Shown: piece by piece, positions 45,901 through 52,877 of the stretch
Layout of the letters: each line of letters opens with the position of its first letter
How positions within the stretch are numbered: position 1 is the stretch's first letter
Assembly (NCBI GenBank): GCA_910584635.1
Contig: CAJUBA010000006.1
Coordinates: 22,760-86,759, forward strand
DNA length: 64,000 nt
Origin: an uncultured Christensenella sp.
GTDB taxonomy: Bacteria > Bacillota > Clostridia > Christensenellales > UBA3700
Reading direction: 5' to 3'
Translations under genes and position numbers: made by a program
Notes under the pieces: generated by a model
Seen by the model: the letters and a program-made list of their open reading frames with translations, nothing else
Databases searched by the model: none
Told to the model about the DNA's origin: nothing

Positions 45901-46209
45901 TTACTTAAAGAATTAGGGTACACGAAAATAGACGTTAATATCAGCGCCCTTCTTGAAAGAATATTACACGACGGGAAATTTGCTAAGATGTGGCTTGACA
46001 TAAACGGCAGTACCGCTCGCGTTTGGGATAAATTTGAACCTACACGGTCGAAAAGTTGGAATAATAATTTTTCTGTAACGGTGGATATATCTAAGTTTAC
46101 GCAAAATACTAAAATCAGACTGGGTTTCTATACCTATGACGACGGCATTTTGGAAAAGTATACGTGGAAATTCTACGAAGCCAAAATTAGGTTGACGGCG
46201 ACTAAGTAA
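42964..46209 (+). CDS. Secreted giant surface protein with Big-type repeats
   Basis: A 1081-residue exported protein. The signal peptide covers residues 1-34 (GVFAVLLLIFAVAIFAGVNS, then RALA). Several Big_2-like beta domains follow (VEKIEISVDGNLSKVQPRQQ, VNRIKLSLQGNDDKLHIGKT, VESLTFINAVDSKVENFRS), then a beta-rich centre, an InlB-like module near 870-930 (CTRDGYLQIGWS, KDLYAYW) and a C-terminal module with WNNNFSVTVDISKF. It has no clear wall-sorting motif or C-terminal anchor. Coupled to the gene upstream and ended by a terminator. The architecture matches the ectodomain style of the toxin, suggesting one cell-surface assembly; that link is inference. Confidence 0.8.
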   Translation: MKREKTFTKGGVFAVLLLIFAVAIFAGVNSRALAAVESGEDYTFETVPVEKIEISVDGNLSKVQPRQQFTVSYEVSPWYTTTKEVYFNISPATSATVGRVSTVELKNGKAVGNAVITVSPDAEVGSTFSVNAGVDGIESNSVEMTVEKIPVNRIKLSLQGNDDKLHIGKTRSVACEFTPSYASDLSLRYELSGDGMKYIEYFDEENGVIKAKQDVSVIDVNSTVTLTAYSIDNPNAYDSVTMTLYMPTTVVEIFADTPLGRYNSQGQAMAIANSGSGDTVFLRATVNGVDSAGLNYVIVKGQEYVEDGYVHSDGSFTLRPTSDWSESMKKPHPEVKIRAAYSDGFDEITVAVYIPVESLTFINAVDSKVENFRSYNLKAQALPEYATLLADSELPIIYSLGDTDSSVAFVDSEGLLTLPKSLTSKGSVIGFSANLVNAWEGVDVMPLRRNLTVMPVYAKWFESVKIVKDEIALDNEKVKALPSDLLRVAVVYDVDNVTDIDITLSQNSDIIATSGDSITVSSLSAMKEDNPFIEIDVIYDHGGNVFSKKCYLSIYIPALSGEIADANFQRDDSLDLNSLITINGHGHASNKTVEWGEPIVTADKNGIVAKCEDGFLYISTFANAGTKVRVPYRTFDSNAWQYKDFTVSDLNERFSLEYMQTSGKDNKKYDVNPVAPQLEEGQSVSLHLKYKGLGGKVNFGLTYSVEVSSNATFAYSSGIKDYDAFTLSVKSGQSGRDNYVTYKITVHDGTATYYIYTDGVSAPNGSQSKAENLEKISVFKRVSGTLSVSHAWVEVGDIMDLTGWDSSFTYNREDLVWSISGGKMEGNKIAEAPRSGFMLTITANQKYNGTDINFYSEVFFSSIIYYYENDSNEIKHKKSVYKREGCSITIEGELCTRDGYLQIGWSTANKGQKDYEFGEIYSGAQDKDLYAYWVRTSFLVHIGQDGDVDGNSGGEEIQLDENQNKDFYTRNYLVDLNIDLLKELGYTKIDVNISALLERILHDGKFAKMWLDINGSTARVWDKFEPTRSKSWNNNFSVTVDISKFTQNTKIRLGFYTYDDGILEKYTWKFYEAKIRLTATK

Positions 46210-46242
46210 AATAAGTACCAACTACATAATATCAATGATAAA

Positions 46243-46278
46243 ATACGAACTCCTGTAAAAGGGGTTCGTATAATTTTA
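46243..46278 (+). terminator. Intrinsic terminator closing the surface-protein operon
   Basis: ATACGAACTCC pairs with GGGGTTCGTAT around a 7-nt loop and is followed by AATTTTATT. Confidence 0.8.
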
Positions 46279-46307
46279 TTTGGAAGTATATGCGTAAGGT
46301 AAAACGC

Positions 46308-47030
46308 TCAATATGTCCGGCGATTAGTTACGTCGATATTTGCTAATTTTGCCTGTTTAATTAAATCTTTGGTCTGCAATTTATATTGCTTTCCGTCTTT
46401 TATAAAATATGTCCCGCATTGTTTGAATTCAAAATCAACGTTTTTTCTTATGCACTGCTGTCTTATGTCAAGTACCCAAGAATAATCTAATGCTCTTGCT
46501 TTTATATCCGATTCTCCGCCGACAACGACTAATTCTATACCGTCTAGATATTTTTGGATATCGATTTTTTCCAGTAACGGTTGGGCGGTTATGCACTTAT
46601 GTTTTATAGGCAAATCTTTGAATATAGACAACTTGTAATCAGCGTTTTTTTGATTTTCGACAGTGCAGCACACTACTACGTTGTCGTATCCGCCGTTCCA
46701 GTCGGCAGGGATACATTTGACGAATCTATCAATTCTTTTTGTGAGAAACAAGAAAGTGCAGTCTTGTCTTTCCTTTATCATTTTCCAGCATTCCTCTCTC
46801 CACTCGTCCGCCTCTTCAATTAAAAAGTCAGTGGAAAAGGCGAGGTAGATTATTCCCGATTTTATCTTATAATTTCCGTTCTTTAATTTTTCAATAGGCT
46901 TGTAAAAATCGTCAGTTTTTACAATCTCATTGGTATTGACGTTTCTTTTCCAATCGCCTTTATGTATATAACAATGCATGCACCCTTCGCTACATTTTTT
47001 ACATCCGCGCCACGGATTCCACGTTGCCAT
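46308..47030 (-). CDS. DUF5131 (Gp37/Gp68-like) family protein
   Basis: A 240-residue protein starting after AGGAG with MATWNPWRGCKKCSEGC followed by MHCYIHK, the cysteine-rich opening of DUF5131, which recalls radical-SAM-type iron-sulfur proteins. Further family marks are IYLAFSTDFLIEEADEWREE, FLFLTKRIDRF, ITAQPLLEKID and VVVGGESDIKARALDYSWV. Members are widespread in phages and mobile elements; the reaction is not known to me. It marks the left edge of the defence-rich region. Confidence 0.88.
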   Translation of the reverse strand: MATWNPWRGCKKCSEGCMHCYIHKGDWKRNVNTNEIVKTDDFYKPIEKLKNGNYKIKSGIIYLAFSTDFLIEEADEWREECWKMIKERQDCTFLFLTKRIDRFVKCIPADWNGGYDNVVVCCTVENQKNADYKLSIFKDLPIKHKCITAQPLLEKIDIQKYLDGIELVVVGGESDIKARALDYSWVLDIRQQCIRKNVDFEFKQCGTYFIKDGKQYKLQTKDLIKQAKLANIDVTNRRTY

Positions 47031-47165
47031 ACCGTTTACTCCTATAATTTTATTTTTCTTAAATCGTACGCAAAACTTGTTATCAGCGCAACGTTTTTTT
47101 ACGTTTCTATATTCGCTTGTTTAATACTATATCTCTGTTAAATAATTGCGGTTGTTACCATAAAA

Positions 47166-47194
47166 ATTGTACCATAGCCGTTTGATAAATGCAA
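47166..47194 (-). promoter_or_regulatory. Probable promoter of the DUF5131 gene
   Basis: On the minus strand TTGCAT, a 17-bp spacer and TACAAT, giving a leader of about 130 bases. The remaining intergenic sequence to 47484 is AT-rich with no clear structure apart from a short possible N-terminal frame at 47414-47515 discussed under the next gene. Confidence 0.45.
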
Positions 47195-47484
47195 CGTTAA
47201 ATCAAAATGAATGCGACAATGAAACACAATGTTTACGCAGTAGATTTTAGAGTATGTTGGATTTATTATAAAATTGGCAAGGGATTTATTTATCGTTATA
47301 TGTTAAAATGTTATAGACATACTTGCTTATCTTTAGCGCTGTAACGATAGAAAAAAACTTTCATCTTAGAAGCATATTGACTGACTCATAAAACGTAGCG
47401 AAGAACAGAGTATCAGTGATTGCAGGAGACGAGGAACAACAAATCACTTAATAAAGTCAAATTAACGCCGTCTAAAACATCGTT

Positions 47485-48006
47485 TTGCATAGCGATGCTA
47501 CTGTTTTTCATATTTATAGCAAGTTGATGACCTATTTTTGCATAGATTTATTTGACGGATACGCAAAAGTCAAAGATACGATAGAAAACGGACAGTTGGT
47601 GGAGTGTAAGTTCAAAGAGGTCGGAAGACAATTATATGCGAAAGGATATACTTATGGCGACGGATATGACTATTATGCAATATACGAATATGTAGATGAG
47701 AACGGGAATCGTTATAAAGCCGAATCTACAAGAGAATTCAAATCAACCGAAGCAGTGATGGATTACGTTGAAAGCCATCCTACGAAATCTATTTATATAG
47801 ACGGCAACGGATTCTCGGTTAGCGGCGACGAAACCGTAACAAACCACGCAGTAACGCAGATAATAATCGTCGTAGTTACCGTATTTCTTTATGTAGCGGT
47901 AATAGGATTTTCTATTCAATTGGCGCGGCGTATAAGTATAAATAGAAGTAAAGACGCCGCAAATAGGGAATTATATAGAGAAAATCAAAAAGAAAAGAAT
48001 CCCTAA
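47485..48006 (+). CDS. Membrane protein, 5' end probably frameshifted
   Basis: A 173-residue frame. The soluble part (VGRQLYAKGYTYGDGYDYYA) precedes a membrane helix (VTQIIIVVVTVFLYVAVIGF) and a basic tail. The N-terminus is doubtful: the ATG at 47485 has no ribosome site, and in another frame the preceding bases encode a basic stretch then FCIAMLLFFIFIAS, a typical first membrane helix, which hits a stop at 47525-47527. Joining the frames near 47520 would give a two-helix membrane protein, so a single frameshift may have broken the gene. Function unknown. Confidence 0.5.
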   Translation: MHSDATVFHIYSKLMTYFCIDLFDGYAKVKDTIENGQLVECKFKEVGRQLYAKGYTYGDGYDYYAIYEYVDENGNRYKAESTREFKSTEAVMDYVESHPTKSIYIDGNGFSVSGDETVTNHAVTQIIIVVVTVFLYVAVIGFSIQLARRISINRSKDAANRELYRENQKEKNP

Positions 48007-48090
48007 AAAGGAGCAGAATAATGGTACGCCTAAAGCGCACTTCTCATAGGGAATTAAATACTAAATTTTAAGAGTTATACAAGCGAGGAC

Positions 48091-48124
48091 AAAATCTCTC
48101 GAACGATATGTTCGAGAGATTTTT
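48091..48124. terminator. Bidirectional intrinsic terminator
   Basis: A perfect 14-bp stem AAAATCTCTCGAAC / GTTCGAGAGATTTT with a 5-nt loop, symmetric A and T runs, between two convergent genes. Confidence 0.92.
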
Positions 48125-48194
48125 ACTACAAACTATTTAGAAAGACAAATTGAAATTTATTGTTTAAAAATTAGTTTTCATAATTATTTTAACG

Positions 48195-48662
48195 TCAATT
48201 TTTAGATATGAAATTCAAAGTATATTGAATATCTTCTTTTAATAATGTTAAAATCAAAGTTTTGATTTTGCTACCATCATTGTATTTTGTTGTAGACACA
48301 GTAGCATTTCCCGATAAATCATTGACGGTAACTTTATATACTACTGTTTCCACTCCTATGACATCGACCTTTTTATAAGTTCCAATAAATGATTTGTTTG
48401 TATCTGCGTTATCAGTTATTGTGATTATTTCGTCATTTGCAACAAGAATAACATCTACAATAGGAATGAGCGTATCTTCAACAACCCATTCATCGTTTCT
48501 AGCAATAACTTGACTCTCTTGATTTTCAATATCCGCTCGTATCGCTACCTGTAAATGCCAATTCGTATTTTCAATAGTTATATCAAAACTTGTGCAAGCA
48601 CATAGCTCACAACTTAGAATTAGAATTATTGTTGCTACGATAGAAAATACTATTTTTCTCAT
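48195..48662 (-). CDS. Small lipoprotein of unknown function
   Basis: A 155-residue exported lipoprotein: RK, a hydrophobic core (IVFSIVATIILILSC), then lipobox LCAC with lipidated Cys23. The mature domain is beta-rich and Thr/Asn/Asp-rich (GNATVSTTKYNDGSKIKTLI) and ends KEDIQYTLNFISKN. AAAGG precedes the ATG at some distance. It has its own promoter (48705-48733) and a shared terminator. No family recognised. Confidence 0.75.
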   Translation of the reverse strand: MRKIVFSIVATIILILSCELCACTSFDITIENTNWHLQVAIRADIENQESQVIARNDEWVVEDTLIPIVDVILVANDEIITITDNADTNKSFIGTYKKVDVIGVETVVYKVTVNDLSGNATVSTTKYNDGSKIKTLILTLLKEDIQYTLNFISKN

Positions 48663-48704
48663 ATTATATGCCTTTTACATTAAATTACTGTTTATTGTAC
48701 AATC

Positions 48705-48733
48705 ATTATAGCACGAAAAATGAAAGAACGCAA
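48705..48733 (-). promoter_or_regulatory. Promoter of the small lipoprotein gene
   Basis: On the minus strand TTGCGT, a 17-bp spacer and a perfect TATAAT, about 40 bp before the start codon. The rest of the 341-bp gap to 49003 holds nothing recognisable except AT-rich sequence before the next gene. Confidence 0.65.
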
Positions 48734-49003
48734 CCTATTGAATTTTGCGGGAAATATAAAACATATCTATATCTCACTAGTCTACGAGTAGCCTAGTTCG
48801 TCCACGAAAAAAAGTACATAAAAGGCACAGATTAACGCTATGCCTAAATCTTTTTATTTGCGTTTTATTAAATTCCCTATGGGAATTACCGTAAACCGCG
48901 TTTTCCTTTTTTTATCCTTACGAGAAGAAATAAAATTGTTGTATAGAATTACGCTAATATTATTTTTTATAGTATAAAATAATCGGTTGATCGGAAGGGT
49001 ATA

Positions 49004-49600
49004 ATGATTTGGGAAATTTGGTTTATCCGCGACGATAAAATAACTAATAGAACAGATGCGATATATTTATCCGATCGTTACGGCAAAATAAAGCAACAAG
49101 CCGACATTAACGGTATTTCTTATAACGATATAGAAGTTGCTACGTGGTTTGATACTTTAGTTAAGTTATATTATGTGTTTGATAGAGTTGAGGATGAGGA
49201 TATAAGGAATAATCTTAAAATATTGCAAGAATACTGTATTCCTTATTCGCGTAAACGCGCAGATTACTTGCTCATTTATGATAATAAAATATTGATTTTA
49301 GAGTTTAGTTTTAATAAATTGAATTATGAGTTTAATTACGAAACAAAGTTGCAACAAGCGATAGGCTATAAAGAACTTTTGAGTAACATCTTGCCCAAAG
49401 AGATAGAAATAGGTACTTACACTTTTCTTCTTGAACCCGAAGAAGATGCGCGTGGTAAAACAATCTATTTCGAAGTCGACGGAGAAAAACATACCGCCAA
49501 TCATTGTAAAATGTACGATTTGGCAAAGTATATTGAAAAATTTTTCAAAAAGAATATGAAAGTAGCGTATAATGCTATTTTGCAATTAGAAGATTGTTAA
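49004..49600 (+). CDS. Stand-alone PD-(D/E)XK-like nuclease domain protein
   Basis: A 198-residue protein. The core KRADYLLIYDNKILILEFSF has the pattern of a PD-(D/E)XK fold (Asp in RAD-YLL, Glu in ILEFS, with Ser and a later Lys in the E-x-K position), followed by a conserved-type Gln helix (KLQQAIGYKELLSNILPK). Similar domains occur at the N-terminus of DUF2075-type helicases, as far as I recall; here it stands alone. GGAAGGG precedes the ATG. The catalytic Lys is not ideally placed, so activity is uncertain. It opens the cluster of defence genes. Confidence 0.55.
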   Translation: MIWEIWFIRDDKITNRTDAIYLSDRYGKIKQQADINGISYNDIEVATWFDTLVKLYYVFDRVEDEDIRNNLKILQEYCIPYSRKRADYLLIYDNKILILEFSFNKLNYEFNYETKLQQAIGYKELLSNILPKEIEIGTYTFLLEPEEDARGKTIYFEVDGEKHTANHCKMYDLAKYIEKFFKKNMKVAYNAILQLEDC

Positions 49601-49649
49601 GATAGAGGATTATATAGTAGCGAAAAGGAAGTGTTTTGTTGTTCTAAGT

Positions 49650-49742
49650 GTTAATGTAAATCGGTTTTCAAGTCCCATTGATGGGGTAATGTTAACCGAT
49701 TTCTATTTACATCTAGACGTCGTTATTTGACGTTTTTTTAGC
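49650..49742. other. Hairpin-forming intergenic sequence
   Basis: ATGTAAAT-CGGTT on the left is mirrored on the right by AACCGATTTCTATTTACAT, i.e. the same arm with six extra bases. Directly after, ACGTC...GACGT with a T run forms a small terminator-like hairpin. It could be a structured transcript end, an element boundary or a small RNA. The remaining part of the 513-bp gap (49743-49980) shows only short repeats such as TGGGT. Confidence 0.4.
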
Positions 49743-49982
49743 CTGAAATGGGTATTTTAACCCAGAAAATACAGTATTCCGAGTGATTTCTATTATTTTT
49801 TGTTTATCTCTAATAATTTCAAGTAGTTTTTATTTGTAGAGACTTTTTTTGCGATATTTGTAGAATTTTTTATAGAAATGAGCCAAAATCCGTCTAGTTG
49901 GGTCTCAATCTACGAAATACGTTCGTGAATTATCTTATAAAAAACCAATCGGTTACAGAAGAATAACATCCGTTATTTTTAT

Positions 49983-50010
49983 TTGCAATTCACGATTGAT
50001 ATGGTATAAT
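49983..50010 (+). promoter_or_regulatory. Promoter of the small recombinase-like gene
   Basis: TTGCAA, a 16-bp spacer and TATAAT. Downstream, at about 50054-50082, GAGGGTTTGA and TCAAACTC can form a hairpin followed by T-rich sequence just before the ribosome site, a possible attenuator. Confidence 0.5.
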
Positions 50011-50113
50011 AAAAGTACTTAAATAGAAGTCATTTAATCCGTTGGGTAACATAGAGGGTTTGATTTGCAAATGCAGTCAAACTCTTTTCATTTTTTATAG
50101 GAGAGTAGGAAGT

Positions 50114-50494
50114 ATGAAAGATCGAATTGTAAAGGAGGTAAAGAAGACAAGAGCAATATTGTATTGCCGTTCTGCAAAAGGAGACAACTCAGAGTTGCAA
50201 GAGCAAAAGGAAGTACTAGACAATTATGCCAAAGCGAATGGACTTGCAGTAGTCCGCACTTACATTGAGAGTGGGACAATGGGTGCACTCACATATCACA
50301 ATTTGAGATTGCAGGCTAGATACCACGAATTCGACGAATTGCTTATTACGGAACTTGCTGTGCTTGGCAACTCGTCAATAGAAATTACAGAAGAGATAAG
50401 TTTCCTTGTGGCAAGTGGAGTAAAGGTGCTATCACTCAAAGATGGCGAATTAAATGTTGAGACTTTGCCGAATTTGTTTAGAAAATATTTTTGA
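50114..50494 (+). CDS. Small serine-recombinase N-terminal-like protein
   Basis: A 126-residue protein; the start at 50114 is preceded by AGGAGAGTAGGAAG. The fold pattern of a resolvase catalytic domain is visible: RAILYCRSAKGDNSELQEQK, then EVLDNYAKANGLAVVRTYIE, and ELLITELAVLGNS. The usual YxRVS serine position reads YCRSA, shifted by one, and the DNA-binding C-terminal domain is absent. It may be a relic that keeps a regulatory role or a short recombinase-family protein of the kind seen in mobile elements. It precedes the CBASS operon. Confidence 0.6.
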   Translation: MKDRIVKEVKKTRAILYCRSAKGDNSELQEQKEVLDNYAKANGLAVVRTYIESGTMGALTYHNLRLQARYHEFDELLITELAVLGNSSIEITEEISFLVASGVKVLSLKDGELNVETLPNLFRKYF

Positions 50495-50577
50495 CATAAA
50501 TAATAAAATAGCTAAATAGCATTAAAACATTATATTGCTTAGATGAAGTTTAATTAGATACGCATTGTTTTTATGGG

Positions 50578-50606
50578 TTGACTTTTGTGCTCGAATGATT
50601 TATAAT
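50578..50606 (+). promoter_or_regulatory. Sigma-A promoter of the CBASS operon
   Basis: TTGACT (50578-50583), a 17-bp spacer and a perfect TATAAT (50601-50606), 26 bp before the effector start codon. Confidence 0.75.
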
Positions 50607-50632
50607 ATAAACTTGTAAAATGCAAGGGGATT

Positions 50633-51808
50633 ATGGAAGAACAGCTTAAGAGGAAATTGCTTCAAAAAGGGGAGTCAATGTTAGTTGATTTAGTAAAAAA
50701 AGGCTTTGGTCTATTGAAGACAGCATTAAAAAAGTATAAAATTCAAAATGAAGAAATGCTTTACATTACTGACCAAGCGGATCACGTATTTAGTTCTTAT
50801 ATGGAACAAGGTGTGTATGATAAAATAGGTAATATATGTGAAGAAGGCTTTTTTGATAGCATAGTTGAGTATTCTCTTGATAGTTCTAAGTATGATATTG
50901 ATGTTTATATAAACGAATTGCTGGGACAAAGAGAGAATATGGATGATAATGATAGGGAAATCATTATTTCTTTTTTCCATAAGATACGAGACATTATTGT
51001 CGAAGCACAAATAATGTATGGTATAAAGGATTCTGAAAACAAGATTATATCTAAACAAATTCAGGCAGTGCAGAAATCCATAGATAAATATTCGTTAAAC
51101 AACATAGAACACAATCCGACATGTATAATAGGTATATTAGCTTGTGATGCAAATGATTCTAGAACTAAAGAGTTACTGGGGTTGCAAGAATGTCATTTAT
51201 TGAATTTAAATGAATTTATTTCTAAGCTAGAAGATGTTCAGGAAATAGTTGATCGAATAGAAGTATTTAAAGCTACATTAAATAACGACATATCCTATAA
51301 GGTCAAGTTGGCTTGTAGTTATTCAATAGCCTATCTAGCTGGAGCAGTGTTCTCGCAAAAAATTTCCAATTTAACATTCACAAACAGAGATAACGAATGG
51401 AAAATAGGTAAGGCAGAAAAAATTAAATTGAGTTGCAAAACTAATTGCGGAAATAATGAAAAAAATGTAAATGTAGCTATTACTGTAGGAACTACGAGTT
51501 ACATTGATGACGATGTACGGCTATTTATTGGTGCGCAAAAGTCTTTAATTACAATTCATTATGATGCAAACATTCAAAGTTCTGAGCAATTTAATGCGAT
51601 AGGAAATGAGATAACGAAAAGATTAAAAAAGATTGCGTTAGATTGTGATGTGCATGGACCAATAAATATATTTTATAGAGGACCAGTTGAGATTATGTTC
51701 TTATTGGGGCAGAAGTCTTATGATTTTGGGCAATGTACTATATTTGAATATAATTTCAAGGAACGAGATATCAAAAAAAAGACATATACAAAAGGTATAA
51801 CATACTAG
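50633..51808 (+). CDS. CBASS effector with C-terminal SAVED domain
   Basis: A 391-residue cytosolic protein and first gene of the CBASS operon. The C-terminal part has the SAVED pattern that binds cyclic oligonucleotides (GPINIFYRGPVEIMFLLGQK, then YDFGQCTIFEYNF). The first 150 residues are all-helical and charged (DIDVYINELLGQRENMDDND, then REIIISFFHKIRDIIVEAQI) and show no HNH, PD-(D/E)XK, TIR or membrane motif that I can find, unlike the usual Cap4, Cap5 or TM-SAVED effectors. So it is probably the killing effector, with an unassigned toxic domain. GGGG precedes the ATG; 10 bp to the next gene. Confidence 0.82.
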   Translation: MEEQLKRKLLQKGESMLVDLVKKGFGLLKTALKKYKIQNEEMLYITDQADHVFSSYMEQGVYDKIGNICEEGFFDSIVEYSLDSSKYDIDVYINELLGQRENMDDNDREIIISFFHKIRDIIVEAQIMYGIKDSENKIISKQIQAVQKSIDKYSLNNIEHNPTCIIGILACDANDSRTKELLGLQECHLLNLNEFISKLEDVQEIVDRIEVFKATLNNDISYKVKLACSYSIAYLAGAVFSQKISNLTFTNRDNEWKIGKAEKIKLSCKTNCGNNEKNVNVAITVGTTSYIDDDVRLFIGAQKSLITIHYDANIQSSEQFNAIGNEITKRLKKIALDCDVHGPINIFYRGPVEIMFLLGQKSYDFGQCTIFEYNFKERDIKKKTYTKGITY

Positions 51809-51818
51809 GAGGAACAAT

Positions 51819-52877
51819 ATGGATTGCACTACAAAATTTAATGACTTTATATCGAATATAAGTCTTACAGATAGTATGAAGCAAGAATTAAGAAACGCAT
51901 ATAGAGAATTGAAGAATAAGTTAAACTCTCATATTATTTCAAAAGATATTATTTCAATGTTTTTGCAAGGTAGTTACGCAAGGCATACTGGGGTAAAACC
52001 AATTAGCAAAGAAGACAAGATTGATGTTGATCTAATTGTTGTTACTAGATTTGATTATCAAAAAGTCACTCCTAAACAAGCATTGAATGCATTTATTCCA
52101 TTTCTAGAAGAAAATTATAAAGGGAAATATAGAATTCAAGGTCGTTCATTAGGTATTAAATTGGGGAATTGTGATATAGATTTAGTTCCGATGGCATTGC
52201 CTAATGCTACTGTTCAAAGATTTTTAGTGGATGCCTTTAATAATAATGCTTATACGGAATCATTCTATAGGGCAGATTCAACAATTTCCACCATAAAAAG
52301 ATATGCGAAAGTAGACGGAGAATGGAAAAAAGAACCTCTGAAAATCCCAGACCGTGAAGCTGGGAAATGGGATGATACTCACCCTATAGCACAAATCTTT
52401 TGGACGCAGGAAATGAACGAGCGAACAAATGGCGAATATATACGTATGGTTCGAGCATTAAAATGGTGGAAGAAAAATTTTTGTAAAGGTGCAGATACAA
52501 TAAAGAGCTATCCGCTAGAACATTTTATTGGCAATAGTTGTTGTGTTGGACAGAATAGCTTAGCGGCGCTAATAACAGGTACGTTATATAATATGGCATC
52601 GTATGGAATTACCAAACCATATTTACCAGACCGTGGTGTTCCTCAACACGACGTTTTTAGTAGGGTAACTGATTCCGATTATAAAAACTTTATAATAACA
52701 ATTCGAGATATTTACATAAAGGCCAAAGAGGCATTAGAAGAACCAAATTTGTATGAGAGTTCAGTAAAATGGAAAAGTATTTTTGGAGATCTTTTTCCTA
52801 CATATGATAATAATGGCCCTAAATTTACAAGACGTGATGAATCATCTAGTCCGACTAAACCATCGAGATATGCATAA
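51819..52877 (+). CDS. CBASS cGAS/DncV-like nucleotidyltransferase
   Basis: A 352-residue CD-NTase that makes a cyclic oligonucleotide signal on phage infection. The polymerase-beta-type core is seen in GSYARHTG (G51-S52), the metal-binding D69 and D71 in KIDVDLIVV, and a third Asp (D121) in CDIDLVPM. An OAS-like helical half follows. The extreme C-terminus is flexible and ends KPSRYA, the type of tail that Cap2 links to a target in type II CBASS. Preceded by AGGAGG; its stop overlaps the Cap2 start by one base. The product nucleotide cannot be told from the sequence. Confidence 0.92.
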   Translation: MDCTTKFNDFISNISLTDSMKQELRNAYRELKNKLNSHIISKDIISMFLQGSYARHTGVKPISKEDKIDVDLIVVTRFDYQKVTPKQALNAFIPFLEENYKGKYRIQGRSLGIKLGNCDIDLVPMALPNATVQRFLVDAFNNNAYTESFYRADSTISTIKRYAKVDGEWKKEPLKIPDREAGKWDDTHPIAQIFWTQEMNERTNGEYIRMVRALKWWKKNFCKGADTIKSYPLEHFIGNSCCVGQNSLAALITGTLYNMASYGITKPYLPDRGVPQHDVFSRVTDSDYKNFIITIRDIYIKAKEALEEPNLYESSVKWKSIFGDLFPTYDNNGPKFTRRDESSSPTKPSRYA

